Below are positions 1-7,671 of a stretch of DNA of 28,960 nt, one piece after another. A program made the translations under genes and the position numbers. Source of the stretch: a virus; IMG/VR virus record IMGVR_UViG_3300017753_000065, positions 1-28,960 of that record. The stretch is one strand, 5' to 3'. Each line of letters opens with the position of its first letter. Positions within the stretch are counted from its first letter, which is position 1. Under the pieces are notes generated by a model. The model was given only the letters and a program-made list of their open reading frames with translations, searched no databases and had not been told where the DNA came from.

Positions 1-260
1 CGTAAGCCTTAAACATATTTTGAGATATATATATTTTCAAATCCTCAGCTCCATATACTCCAGATGGAATAGCATCAACGATTTTTCCAAGCTCAGTAAC
101 AACATTTGCAGATGTTACAGTAGTTCCTGTTACATCATTTACAGTACCATCAGCTAAAGCTAATGCTCTGAATCCGTCAAAGTTGTCAGCACCACTAGCA
201 CCATCCCAAATTGAAGTTTCAGTACTAGAAGCAACCTCAGCAGCGACTCTTGAAATTACA
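1..260. repeat. Divergent copy of capsid gene segment (pairs with 28646-28905)
   Basis: Aligned without gaps, this segment differs from 28646-28905 at about 31 of 260 positions by my count. Most changes are silent. It represents either a strain variant or a second capsid gene. Confidence 0.8.
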
Positions 261-604
261 AAATCACTAAATAGTGGAGGTAAGTTATCAAATGCAGAAT
301 ATCCCATTTGAGCAGCTTCCCAGTCAGAGTGAAGTGTTTTCTTGCAAATGTCAAGGTTTACTTGTAACTCTTTTGGAGTAAGTACCTTTTCAGTTAAAGC
401 CAAACTTGAAGTAGCTGTATCGAAATCACAACTTGCACCTTTAATTAAGTTTGAGAAAGCTCCTACTTTCATAGCAGCCTTGTATTTGATGTTAGGTAAT
501 ACTGTAATAGCACCATCATCGATTGTTTTCGCAGCTAATAAACTTGCAGCTATATATTTTCCAGCAAATTCTCCAGCATACGAACTTGTAATTGTTACAC
601 TCAT
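1..604 (-). CDS. Major capsid protein, N-terminal 201 residues (partial, allele 1)
   Basis: This reading frame starts at ATG 604 and runs off the left edge without a stop. The upstream leader is A-rich (TTTAAACAAATG) with no clear Shine-Dalgarno site. Residues from about 97 onward (MGYSAFDNLPPLFSDFVISR) match the open frame at the right edge, so both are parts of one gene type. Joined through the shared 55-bp sequence, the gene is 912 bp and encodes 303 residues, a normal size for an HK97-fold capsid subunit. It follows protease and scaffold-like genes, the usual place for a capsid gene. Bases 1-260 differ from the right-hand copy at about 31 positions, but only about 6 of 86 residues change, so both versions look functional. 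Capsid function is inferred from context and size, not from a diagnostic motif. Confidence 0.75.
   Translation of the reverse strand, partial: MSVTITSSYAGEFAGKYIAASLLAAKTIDDGAITVLPNIKYKAAMKVGAFSNLIKGASCDFDTATSSLALTEKVLTPKELQVNLDICKKTLHSDWEAAQMGYSAFDNLPPLFSDFVISRVAAEVASSTETSIWDGASGADNFDGFRALALADGTVNDVTGTTVTSANVVTELGKIVDAIPSGVYGAEDLKIYISQNMFKAY
261..315. repeat. 55-bp exact repeat, left copy (join point)
   Basis: These 55 bases are identical to the last 55 bases of the window (28906-28960). The match ends at a base difference on one side (260 against 28905) and at the window edge on the other. A repeat of exactly 55 bp is what a k=55 assembly graph leaves at a branch or circle closure. Confidence 0.9.
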
Positions 605-615
605 TTGTTTAAATT

Positions 616-1239
616 TTAGTTATTAATATTAATTATTCTTTGCATTACTCTATCAGCTATACTTGGTTTTCTATTTTTACCAAATTTATAGCCATCATTA
701 TTTTTTGTATTAGCCTCTGGATTTGCAACGATTGGCTCAGCAGATGGTTTGTTTAGCTCCTCTTGTACTTCCTCTGGCACTTCGCTTAACTCAACCTTGT
801 CGTGTTTGCATAGTTCCTCAGTCATAAGATTTCCTAACTCATCAGCATTTAGTTCCTCGCTCATTTCTTCTTTAGGCTCTAACATAGCTTTGATTTCTTC
901 AATCATTTCTTTAACCTCAGCTAATTCAGTTTTAGTAGCGTACATTTCTTCTTCTTCTTCTTTTGCTTCTACTTCCTCAACTTCTTCTTCTTCTCCAGTT
1001 TTGATTTCAGCAATAAGACCTTCTTCTGCTACTACTAAAATACGACCATCTTCCATTTCGTATTCTCCTACTGGTACAGCTACTTTCTCATCTTCTGTTA
1101 CGATAAAGATTTCGTTACCAGCTTCAAACGCTTCTGCCTCAAGGACAGTTCCGTTTTCTAACGTCTGTTGTTCTAACTTAACTTCTTCGGATAAGTTTAG
1201 AACTTCTTTGATTTTACTAATCATATCATTCGTGTTCAT
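616..1239 (-). CDS. Acidic scaffold-like head protein
   Basis: A 207-residue, very acidic protein directly before the capsid gene (11 bp gap). Residues about 25-80 form a beta-rich segment with the pattern LENGTVLEAEAFEAGNEIF, then VPVGEYEMEDGRILVVAEEG. I recognise this type from Bacteroidetes phage head modules, where it stands alone or is fused to the prohead protease. A Glu-rich stretch follows (about 83-98), then a predicted helix or coiled coil (about 99-125), and a basic tail with GKNRKPSIADRVMQRI. An acidic body, a helical middle and a basic C-terminus next to protease and capsid genes fit an assembly scaffold. The start at 1239 sits immediately after the conserved TTATATATTAAT element shared with other late genes. 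The role is inferred from composition and position. Confidence 0.6.
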   Translation of the reverse strand: MNTNDMISKIKEVLNLSEEVKLEQQTLENGTVLEAEAFEAGNEIFIVTEDEKVAVPVGEYEMEDGRILVVAEEGLIAEIKTGEEEEVEEVEAKEEEEEMYATKTELAEVKEMIEEIKAMLEPKEEMSEELNADELGNLMTEELCKHDKVELSEVPEEVQEELNKPSAEPIVANPEANTKNNDGYKFGKNRKPSIADRVMQRIININN

Positions 1240-1271
1240 ATTAATATATAAGTGTTAAAAATTAATTTTGC
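1240..1271 (-). promoter_or_regulatory. Conserved late-gene upstream element, copy 1
   Basis: Read on the minus strand this is an A-rich half (GCAAAATTAATTTTTAACAC) followed by TTATATATTAAT placed directly before the ATG at 1239. The same layout occurs before the genes at 3175, 10549 and 27594 and in the terminase leader. It could be a phage late promoter or a strong translation initiation region. Confidence 0.5.
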
Positions 1272-1275
1272 ATTT

Positions 1276-1803
1276 TTAGATTACTTTTCTTAATCTATCT
1301 CTCATTTTAGAAAAAGAGCCTGTAGGTATTTTAACACCTAACTCTTGTGCCATTTTTTCAGCTTCGTCTATTAATTTATCAAAAGTTGCTATATTTTTTT
1401 TCGCTTCTTTTATTAATGGGTCTTGTTTAGAGTTCTTTTTGTCAATATCACTAACATATTGCTTTTGTTGAAAAACTGCACTATCAAATTGTTTTTTCGT
1501 TCGCTCTAATTCATTACTTGAAGTTCTAAATTCTCTTTCTAATTTAAAAACTTTATCTTCCTGTTTTTGTACTTCTTGCTTTAATTTAGCAATATTTTTA
1601 CTATTGCTTTTTGAATTTTTGTCTAATTGATTTATGTCATTATCTAAAGACTTAATTTGTTTTATTAATTCTTCTGATGGCTTTAAAATTTTGTTTAAAT
1701 CATCTACAATTCCTAACTCTACTTTTTGTGTTGTTAGTTCTGTTTTTTCTTGCAACTTTTGTGCTTTTGATAATTGATTTAATACCTTTTGAAATGTGTT
1801 CAT
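1276..1803 (-). CDS. Coiled-coil head-region protein, unknown function
   Basis: A 175-residue protein made largely of charged heptad-like helix: Lys/Gln/Asp/Glu-rich segments run from about residue 15 to 150 with few prolines, consistent with a long coiled coil. The C-terminus (PTGSFSKMRDRLRKVI) is basic and ends in a helix. It lies between the prohead protease with its small partner and the acidic scaffold-like protein, so a role in prohead assembly or as a minor head protein is plausible. I recognise no family. The start at 1803 follows an AT-rich leader (AATTAATAAAATG), 20 bp after the stop of the preceding small gene. Confidence 0.55.
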   Translation of the reverse strand: MNTFQKVLNQLSKAQKLQEKTELTTQKVELGIVDDLNKILKPSEELIKQIKSLDNDINQLDKNSKSNSKNIAKLKQEVQKQEDKVFKLEREFRTSSNELERTKKQFDSAVFQQKQYVSDIDKKNSKQDPLIKEAKKNIATFDKLIDEAEKMAQELGVKIPTGSFSKMRDRLRKVI

Positions 1804-1823
1804 TTTATTAATTTATTTATTAG

Positions 1824-1967
1824 TTATACTTTTCCTATACCTTGCGCTCTAAGGCTACCATCACAACACTCTATCTTGTAAGTGTTATCCTCACATAAAC
1901 AACCTCTACGTTTACCTTTAGGACTTGTTTTACTTGGTGTTATAAATTTCTTTATTAGCTTTCTCAT
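1824..1967 (-). CDS. Small Cys-rich phage protein (CCDGSLRAQGIG type)
   Basis: A 47-residue basic protein starting at ATG 1967, whose ATGA overlaps the stop of the protease gene, so translation is probably coupled. The N-terminal half is Lys/Arg-rich and the C-terminal half carries GCLCEDNTYKIECCDGSLRA followed by QGIGKV. Four cysteines in C-x-C and CC pairs suggest metal binding or a small disulphide knot. I recognise the pattern C-x-C-x-D-x-TY-x(3)-CCDGS-x(2)-AQGIG from Bacteroidetes phage structural regions, where it is usually called hypothetical. Function is unknown. Position next to the protease and scaffold genes suggests a minor head component. Confidence 0.65.
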   Translation of the reverse strand: MRKLIKKFITPSKTSPKGKRRGCLCEDNTYKIECCDGSLRAQGIGKV

Positions 1968-3175
1968 TTTATTGGAATACAATTAGGTACTAATCTACCA
2001 TTTTTCATTTTCATTCCGTATTGCTCATAACCAGCAGTACAAGGTGCTTTAAGGTTGTGTTGTTCACAAGGCATATACCAAGTCTTACCCTCAAACTCGT
2101 GTTCGTGGTATTTATCACATCCTATATCTTGTGCAGCTTTTATAGCAAGTTCTTTAGTTGCATAAGCTAATCTATCATCAATAATAGCCATAGTATCACT
2201 TACAACTTCACTTGCTAATTCTAATACACCTAATTCTTTTAGTTTGCTCTCTGCCCAACGCTTACCAGCTTTACCTCCCCATAGTAAATACGAGATAGTA
2301 CCACACGCTTTAGTATCTCCCTCATCATAGTACTCCTCTGCTCTTGATAAATAAGAGTACATACGTTTTATAGTTTCTTCGCTTATCGCTTTACCTTGTG
2401 CTAATTGTTGTGCTCTTACTTTTCCTACTTGTGTCGCACATTTGTTGTTTACTTTATCGTTTAACTCTAAGCCTCTCTTTGCATTGTTTTTAACACCACT
2501 TGGATAATCAGAGTAACTTTCTAAAGTAGTCTTTTTACCACCCTTATATCTTTTGTCATTTTTTATGATAGCCTTTACTTGAGCTAATAAGTATTCTGCC
2601 TCAGCTTCGTCTATCTCTTGTAGAACTTTATCACTACTAAAATCTTTGATAGCCTCTTTTGGTCGTTCCATCTTATCAGCGAAGTAACCCTCTATAGAAA
2701 ACCCTTTTACTTTACCTGTCTTAACAAACTCACTCCAAATCTTATCGTTGTTTACTTTTACAGCACCTACCCAAGTACCTAATGGTAAATCCATACCATA
2801 CTTTACAGACTTGTCGTGTACCTTATCTTCTACTATCCAACTCTCTACTAAACTAAGTCCGTTTATTTGGTATTGGTGTTCTAAGGTTGAGTTGTTTTGT
2901 TTGCCTTGCATTAAGTACATTTGTGAGGCTTTTAAGACAGTATCTTTTGAGAAGTATATGTAGTATTCATCTTCTCCGTTTCGTCTGTATATAGGCTTAT
3001 TTGGAATTAGTAAAGCACCCATTAAAATGCGTTTCTCTTTGTCTACCTCAGCAAGTTTAAACTCTTGTGATTTAAGTGCAATAAAATCTTCTTCTATTGC
3101 TGGATTTTCTACTACTGATATAGCTTCTATCCCTATCTCTTGTTCTTCGTCTAATATTAGTTCTACTATTCGCAT
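1964..3175 (-). CDS. Prohead protease, XkdF / Peptidase S78_2-like, with extra C-terminal domains
   Basis: A 403-residue protein. Residues about 1-170 resemble the XkdF-like prohead serine protease family (Peptidase_S78_2), with likely catalytic His100 (STLEH) and Ser160 in KGFSIEGYF. Such enzymes process scaffold and capsid proteins during prohead maturation. Residues about 221-316 form a second domain (SYSDYPSGVKNNAKRGLELN, then CATQVGKVRAQQLAQGKAIS and ISYLLWGGKAGKRWAESKL) that recurs in Bacteroidetes phage head proteins. Residues about 345-403 form a small Cys/His-rich module (C353, H357, H359, C370, H373, C379, C399). It starts directly after the conserved late element and overlaps the next small gene by ATGA. 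Family assignment is by motif; the roles of the two added domains are unknown. Confidence 0.8.
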   Translation of the reverse strand: MRIVELILDEEQEIGIEAISVVENPAIEEDFIALKSQEFKLAEVDKEKRILMGALLIPNKPIYRRNGEDEYYIYFSKDTVLKASQMYLMQGKQNNSTLEHQYQINGLSLVESWIVEDKVHDKSVKYGMDLPLGTWVGAVKVNNDKIWSEFVKTGKVKGFSIEGYFADKMERPKEAIKDFSSDKVLQEIDEAEAEYLLAQVKAIIKNDKRYKGGKKTTLESYSDYPSGVKNNAKRGLELNDKVNNKCATQVGKVRAQQLAQGKAISEETIKRMYSYLSRAEEYYDEGDTKACGTISYLLWGGKAGKRWAESKLKELGVLELASEVVSDTMAIIDDRLAYATKELAIKAAQDIGCDKYHEHEFEGKTWYMPCEQHNLKAPCTAGYEQYGMKMKNGRLVPNCIPIK

Positions 3176-3207
3176 ATTAATATATAATAGTTTTTAATTT
3201 ATTTTGT
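3176..3207 (-). promoter_or_regulatory. Conserved late-gene upstream element, copy 2
   Basis: Minus-strand reading is AAAATAAATTAAAAACTA then TTATATATTAAT directly before the ATG at 3175. It fills nearly the whole 34-bp gap after the tape measure stop. The segment ATACAAAATAAATTA that begins just upstream is identical to that before the gene at 27594. Confidence 0.5.
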
Positions 3208-3209
3208 AT

Positions 3210-4937
3210 TTATCCTAATGTCGCACCCTCTACAATATTATTCTCTAAACTTTGTGCAGTTGTTACATCATTAGCTACTACATACGCTTGTACAGGTTGT
3301 TGTGTTTGACCACCTATAGCATCTGCTAATTGACTTGTTTCAGTCGCACCTACTATATTAAATGATGGGGGTGCTGGTAAGGCTGGAGTAGCTTCTCCAC
3401 CACCACCAGTAGATACACCACCAACAGAAGGCTTTGGTACTTTTGTACTTAATATAGTTTTAACATTAGATAGACCAGTAGCAATAATAGCTATGGCTTG
3501 AGCAATACCAGCAAATCCACCTTTTGCTATTGCCTTATTTGCACCTACATAAGTATCTATTGTTGCAGAAGCAACACCTAAAGCTTTACCAGCAGCAGTA
3601 CTCTCTCCAGCAATACCAGCCAAAGTACCAATAGCACCACCAACAGCTTCAGCATTTTCTATCTGTGCATTTTTTGTGGCATCGTCAATTTTCTTTTTAG
3701 CGTCAGCATTAGCTTTTTTAGTAGCTAAATCTTCTGCATCAAAACCATCATTTAATTCTTTTAGTTTAGTTTTATAATCTTCTTCAGCAACTAATAATAA
3801 ATTGTTTTTTTCAATCTCGTCTGTTACCTCTCTATCTATTAATTCTTTTTGTTCTAAGTATTGTTGTTGTAATTCTTCTCTTTGTATATCTCTTTCACTT
3901 TTACCAATTAAAGCAAGTTCGTTTTGTAAATCTTTTTGCTCTCTTAATAAAGAATTAGCATTTGTTTGTTGTTCACTTCTAAACCCTGTTATTTGAGCTT
4001 CTATTGCTGCTTGTTCGTTTAAGGCTTCTGCATAAGCTTTTTGTAGTTCTATGTTTTCTTTATTTTTAGCTAATTCTGCAGCAGCAGATGCAACTTGAAT
4101 AGCTGCATTTTCTTTCATTGCTTTTTCTTGGTCATCTAAAACTTTAGCTAAATCTTCATTTGCCTTTATTCTTTCTTCAATACTTTTACTTTCATCATCT
4201 CTTGTTTGTCTAAGTTGTTCTGCTTGTCTATCATATTTTTCAATAAGACCTTGATTTTTAACAGCTGCTAACTCTGCTGCGTTTGCAAGTTTTACATTTT
4301 CTTTAGCAGATTTTATAGTTTTATTTGTATAATCTACAATAGAACTTGTTGTTTTATCTATAACTTCTTTAGCTTTATCTACTGTATTGTTTACACCAGT
4401 TAAAACATCTATACTTTCTTTACCAGCACTTTTTACATCTTCTAATGCACCAGCAAAATCTCCACTAAATACTTTTTTAACTGCACTTGCTAAAAATCCT
4501 AAAGTATCAAGAAAACTTTCAAATCTTTCTATTATATTAGCTTTAATACTTCTACCTAAAGCCTTAACACTTTCTAAAGGATTTTCAAATATTGACTTAA
4601 AAAAATCTACAACTGCACCAGAGTTGTCTACAATAAAACTAACAAAATCATTAAAAGCAATACTTACTGCTTCAAATGCTGTATTAAATAAATCAGCAAC
4701 TTTTTGGTTTTGCTTAAATATTTCAGACAATTTTGCTAAAGCAGCAATAACTAAACCAATACCAGCAGCTTTAATAGCAGTACCTAATCCCTTAAAAGCC
4801 TTAGATACTCCACCAATTCCTTTAGCACCTTTAGATGCACTATCATCAAGTCCTGTAAGTCCTTTGTCTAATGAGTTTATACTCTTTTGAGCATCTTTAC
4901 TATCTACGTCTATTAATATTGTTTTCTCTATCGCCAT
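3210..4937 (-). CDS. Tail tape measure protein
   Basis: A 575-residue protein that sets tail length and lies inside the tail tube. The N-terminus (TILIDVDSKDAQKSINSLDK) is the common tape-measure opening. Hydrophobic segments occur at about 50-68 (GTAIKAAGIGLVIAALAKL) and 95-115. A long charged helix runs from about 205 to 430, rich in Glu/Gln/Lys. The Ala/Gly-rich C-terminal region contains KALGVASATIDTYVGANKA and AIIATGLSNVKTIL, typical of siphophage tape measures. By the usual rule of about 1.5 angstrom per residue the tail would be short, near 85 nm. Its start overlaps the end of a 46-residue gene. Assignment is strong from architecture, though it sits upstream of the head genes rather than after them. 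Confidence 0.88.
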   Translation of the reverse strand: MAIEKTILIDVDSKDAQKSINSLDKGLTGLDDSASKGAKGIGGVSKAFKGLGTAIKAAGIGLVIAALAKLSEIFKQNQKVADLFNTAFEAVSIAFNDFVSFIVDNSGAVVDFFKSIFENPLESVKALGRSIKANIIERFESFLDTLGFLASAVKKVFSGDFAGALEDVKSAGKESIDVLTGVNNTVDKAKEVIDKTTSSIVDYTNKTIKSAKENVKLANAAELAAVKNQGLIEKYDRQAEQLRQTRDDESKSIEERIKANEDLAKVLDDQEKAMKENAAIQVASAAAELAKNKENIELQKAYAEALNEQAAIEAQITGFRSEQQTNANSLLREQKDLQNELALIGKSERDIQREELQQQYLEQKELIDREVTDEIEKNNLLLVAEEDYKTKLKELNDGFDAEDLATKKANADAKKKIDDATKNAQIENAEAVGGAIGTLAGIAGESTAAGKALGVASATIDTYVGANKAIAKGGFAGIAQAIAIIATGLSNVKTILSTKVPKPSVGGVSTGGGGEATPALPAPPSFNIVGATETSQLADAIGGQTQQPVQAYVVANDVTTAQSLENNIVEGATLG

Positions 4938-5068
4938 TGTATTTCTTGTTTAAGTGCTTTATATCCCTCTTTTATAGTTAAAGGTAGTTTATGTTTACCT
5001 TGAGCTATACGGATGTTTTCTGTTTCTCCGTTTGCGTGTTTTAAAAGTTCTAATATATTCTTTATCAT
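4928..5068 (-). CDS. Small tail-region protein, 46 residues
   Basis: This small gene fills the gap between the 867-residue tail protein and the tape measure. ATG 5068 overlaps the upstream stop by one base (TAATG), and its TAG stop overlaps the tape measure start by 10 bp, so coupled translation is likely. The protein begins MIKNILELLKHANGETENIR and ends KEGYKALKQEIQWR; it is basic with two short helices. I recognise no family. Tight overlaps on both sides are the main evidence that it is real. Confidence 0.6.
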   Translation of the reverse strand: MIKNILELLKHANGETENIRIAQGKHKLPLTIKEGYKALKQEIQWR

Positions 5069-7671
5069 TATTCTAATATTATTGTATCACTTTGTTCAGT
5101 TATTAGCGTATCTCCGTTTTCTGCAAGAGCAGTAGGTGCTGGTAAAGTTGTACCATATGCTATTGTATCATTTGAAAAAGAAACAACACCACCAATAGTA
5201 TATCTTACTCTAATTGCAAACTTATATGTTATCTCGCTTTGTAAACCTGTTACTTTTTTAGATACAGTTGTATTTGGTAATGTTTGAGAAAATGTGTCAT
5301 CTACATATAAATCATAACCAGTAATATTATTAGCTACAGGATTTGGTAAAGCAGTCCACCCAATAGTAATAAAGTCTGAGCCTTTAACTGTAACATTAAG
5401 ACTTGCTAATCTACCTAAACTTGCTGTTTGGTCGTTTTCTATCCCTGTTATACTTTGCGATAAGCTATATAATTCTAAAGAACTTTTGTTGTTTAATAGA
5501 TTTGTTTTTATTGTATTTATTCTATAAGTTTTATTACCTACTACAAATTTATCATTTAATTCGTATTTTAAAATAATATGTAAAGGCAAATAAGCATCTA
5601 CTTTGTTTATTCGTGCCTGTCTGTTAAATACACTTTGTACATAGTCTAAATAATATTTAGCTAATAAGTTTGTACCTTTAGGCTCTAAAAAGAACTCATC
5701 ACTTTCTACACCATAATTTAAAGAACTTGAAGCACCTAAAACACTACCTCCAGACTGTACTAATACTTGACTTGGTCTATTATATGCAGTTACAGTTTCA
5801 TTGCCACCACCATCAGCATTTGCAAATAAAAAGTTTGGTGTTGCAGTTTGATTAGCTATATATAACAATAATGGTTTACCAATAGTAGCATTAAAGTCTT
5901 TATCAAGCATAGCGCCTTGACATATAGTTGTAAGAGTTCCGTGTTGCTCGTCAGATAATCTTTCATAAAGCATTTTTTCAAATATAGGCTCTATCTTATA
6001 ATCTGTGCCATCCCATTCTACATCTCCATAATTTTCTCCAGCAAAATTAGCACCTTGTAATTCATCTGATTTTTTAACTAAAAAACTTTCTTTGCTTGGG
6101 AAGTTAAATTCTATGTTTTTAAATTGTAATACTTTACTTATAGAGTTTTTGCTTGTATCTACATATTTAGTAATATCATAATTTAAACCCTCTTCATAGT
6201 AATCATTTAAAGGTACTACTCTAATTGTATTGTCTACCTTGTAAGCTACTAAATTAAACATCTTAAACAAGTTAGTTAAGAAGTCAATAGCTTTCATCTT
6301 AGGCATATGTCTACCTATTACTACTGTATTAGCTAGTGAGAAAGAATCACTTTCATAAGTACATTGCAAAATTCCGTTTAAACTTGCATCTATTTCGTAA
6401 TCTACAATATTAAATGTATTTGTTGATGTAAGTATTAATCTAACATTAGCCGTATCATAATAACCTACAGGAACTGTAAATGTATAAGACGTACTGCCTG
6501 TATTACCTGTACTTTCAGTAAGTGTATTTCCCCAATATCCGTGTTCAGCTCTAAAATCAAATTCATCAGTTGTTGCTGAGGTTGTAATTCTAATATTTAG
6601 TGCTGCAAATTGACCATTTAAACCAAGTATATCTGGAGGTGTACCTTGTAAAGGTCTTGCCTCATCTCCAGTACCAGGAACAATAGTTAAACCCTCATCA
6701 GTAGGTAAGTGAAATAAATTTTCTAATATAGTTAAACCTCCACCCTCATCTGCATTACTCATAAAACCTTTCTCTCTGTGCATCCACATATAAAGACTAT
6801 TAAAGTCTGTAGTGTTAAAAAACTCTCCACTAAATGTTATCTCATCAAAAGTGTTTTCTATAGCATCTATTATCTTTCTAACCTTTATAGCTGGTTTTAA
6901 ATCTCTATAGTTTAATTTTTCATTAGCTACTGGTGTTGAAGAAATATAAGAGTTATTATTATATCGCATATTTTTAGTATGCGTGATTAAAGGAAAACAA
7001 ACATCATCTAAGGCTGTAAATTTAGGATATATTACTGCGTGGCTATAAGCAAAGTTTAAGCTTGAATCATAGTTAAGACCACTTAACATAGTTTCTCCTA
7101 ATAAGTCCTTTAAGCCTACTGTTTCGCCAAAGAAAATAAGTTTATAAGAGTGTGGCTTATTGTCTTTTAGTGATACGCTATTTAATCTTATCTTACCTTT
7201 CTTGTAATCTACTCCGTTTAATTTTATAAGTGCATCTGCTTTATATCTCGCATCAAAGCTATCTAATATATCACTATCTTGATAATGTCTAAATATCTTA
7301 GAGTTATGCTTAGAAGCTGGTACATTAAACTGTTGAGAAAAAGGAGTAAATATCTTAGCTACATCTTTTACGTTCTTTACACTATCTGTAATGCTTACAC
7401 TTTCATCTTTAAATAAATCTAACCTTTGATAATCACTCATTAATAAGTAAGGCTCATTAACTGTAAATATATCATCAGATAAACCTAATGTAGTTGCAGA
7501 TACAGAAGTAACTTTAGCAGATGTGTTATCAACTTCATTAAAAGCTATATAGCCTACTTTAACTGTACTTGTAAAATCAGCGTTTGCATCTACTAAGTTA
7601 TTAGTTGAGGTAGATGTAGCATTACCATAATATCTAATACCATCTCTTATGTATAGTTCTATTATCTGCAT
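5068..7671 (-). CDS. Large tail tip / baseplate-type protein with FN3 domain
   Basis: At 867 residues this is the largest protein in the genome. The long N-terminal part (about 1-690) is beta-rich and of a type I associate with distal tail proteins of Bacteroidetes siphophages, but I can name no Pfam family. Residues about 755-845 form a fibronectin type III domain, with FITIGWTALPNPVANNITGY, a Tyr-rich strand and TYKFAIRVRY. FN3 domains are common in exposed tail and tip proteins and may aid surface binding. The last 20 residues (LAENGDTLITEQ then IILE) nearly match the end of the 58-residue protein at 24568-24744. It lies between another tail protein (one-base overlap) and the tape measure, which supports a tail-tip or baseplate role. 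Confidence 0.65.
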   Translation of the reverse strand: MQIIELYIRDGIRYYGNATSTSTNNLVDANADFTSTVKVGYIAFNEVDNTSAKVTSVSATTLGLSDDIFTVNEPYLLMSDYQRLDLFKDESVSITDSVKNVKDVAKIFTPFSQQFNVPASKHNSKIFRHYQDSDILDSFDARYKADALIKLNGVDYKKGKIRLNSVSLKDNKPHSYKLIFFGETVGLKDLLGETMLSGLNYDSSLNFAYSHAVIYPKFTALDDVCFPLITHTKNMRYNNNSYISSTPVANEKLNYRDLKPAIKVRKIIDAIENTFDEITFSGEFFNTTDFNSLYMWMHREKGFMSNADEGGGLTILENLFHLPTDEGLTIVPGTGDEARPLQGTPPDILGLNGQFAALNIRITTSATTDEFDFRAEHGYWGNTLTESTGNTGSTSYTFTVPVGYYDTANVRLILTSTNTFNIVDYEIDASLNGILQCTYESDSFSLANTVVIGRHMPKMKAIDFLTNLFKMFNLVAYKVDNTIRVVPLNDYYEEGLNYDITKYVDTSKNSISKVLQFKNIEFNFPSKESFLVKKSDELQGANFAGENYGDVEWDGTDYKIEPIFEKMLYERLSDEQHGTLTTICQGAMLDKDFNATIGKPLLLYIANQTATPNFLFANADGGGNETVTAYNRPSQVLVQSGGSVLGASSSLNYGVESDEFFLEPKGTNLLAKYYLDYVQSVFNRQARINKVDAYLPLHIILKYELNDKFVVGNKTYRINTIKTNLLNNKSSLELYSLSQSITGIENDQTASLGRLASLNVTVKGSDFITIGWTALPNPVANNITGYDLYVDDTFSQTLPNTTVSKKVTGLQSEITYKFAIRVRYTIGGVVSFSNDTIAYGTTLPAPTALAENGDTLITEQSDTIILE

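Noticed and set aside
749-1258. Plus-strand open frame rich in Ser
   Set aside because: It is the mirror of the Glu-rich minus-strand scaffold-like gene; the Ser-rich composition comes from reversed GAA/GAG codons.
4387-4890. Plus-strand open frame opposite the tape measure
   Set aside because: It lies fully inside a well-supported minus-strand gene and shows no domain or start context.
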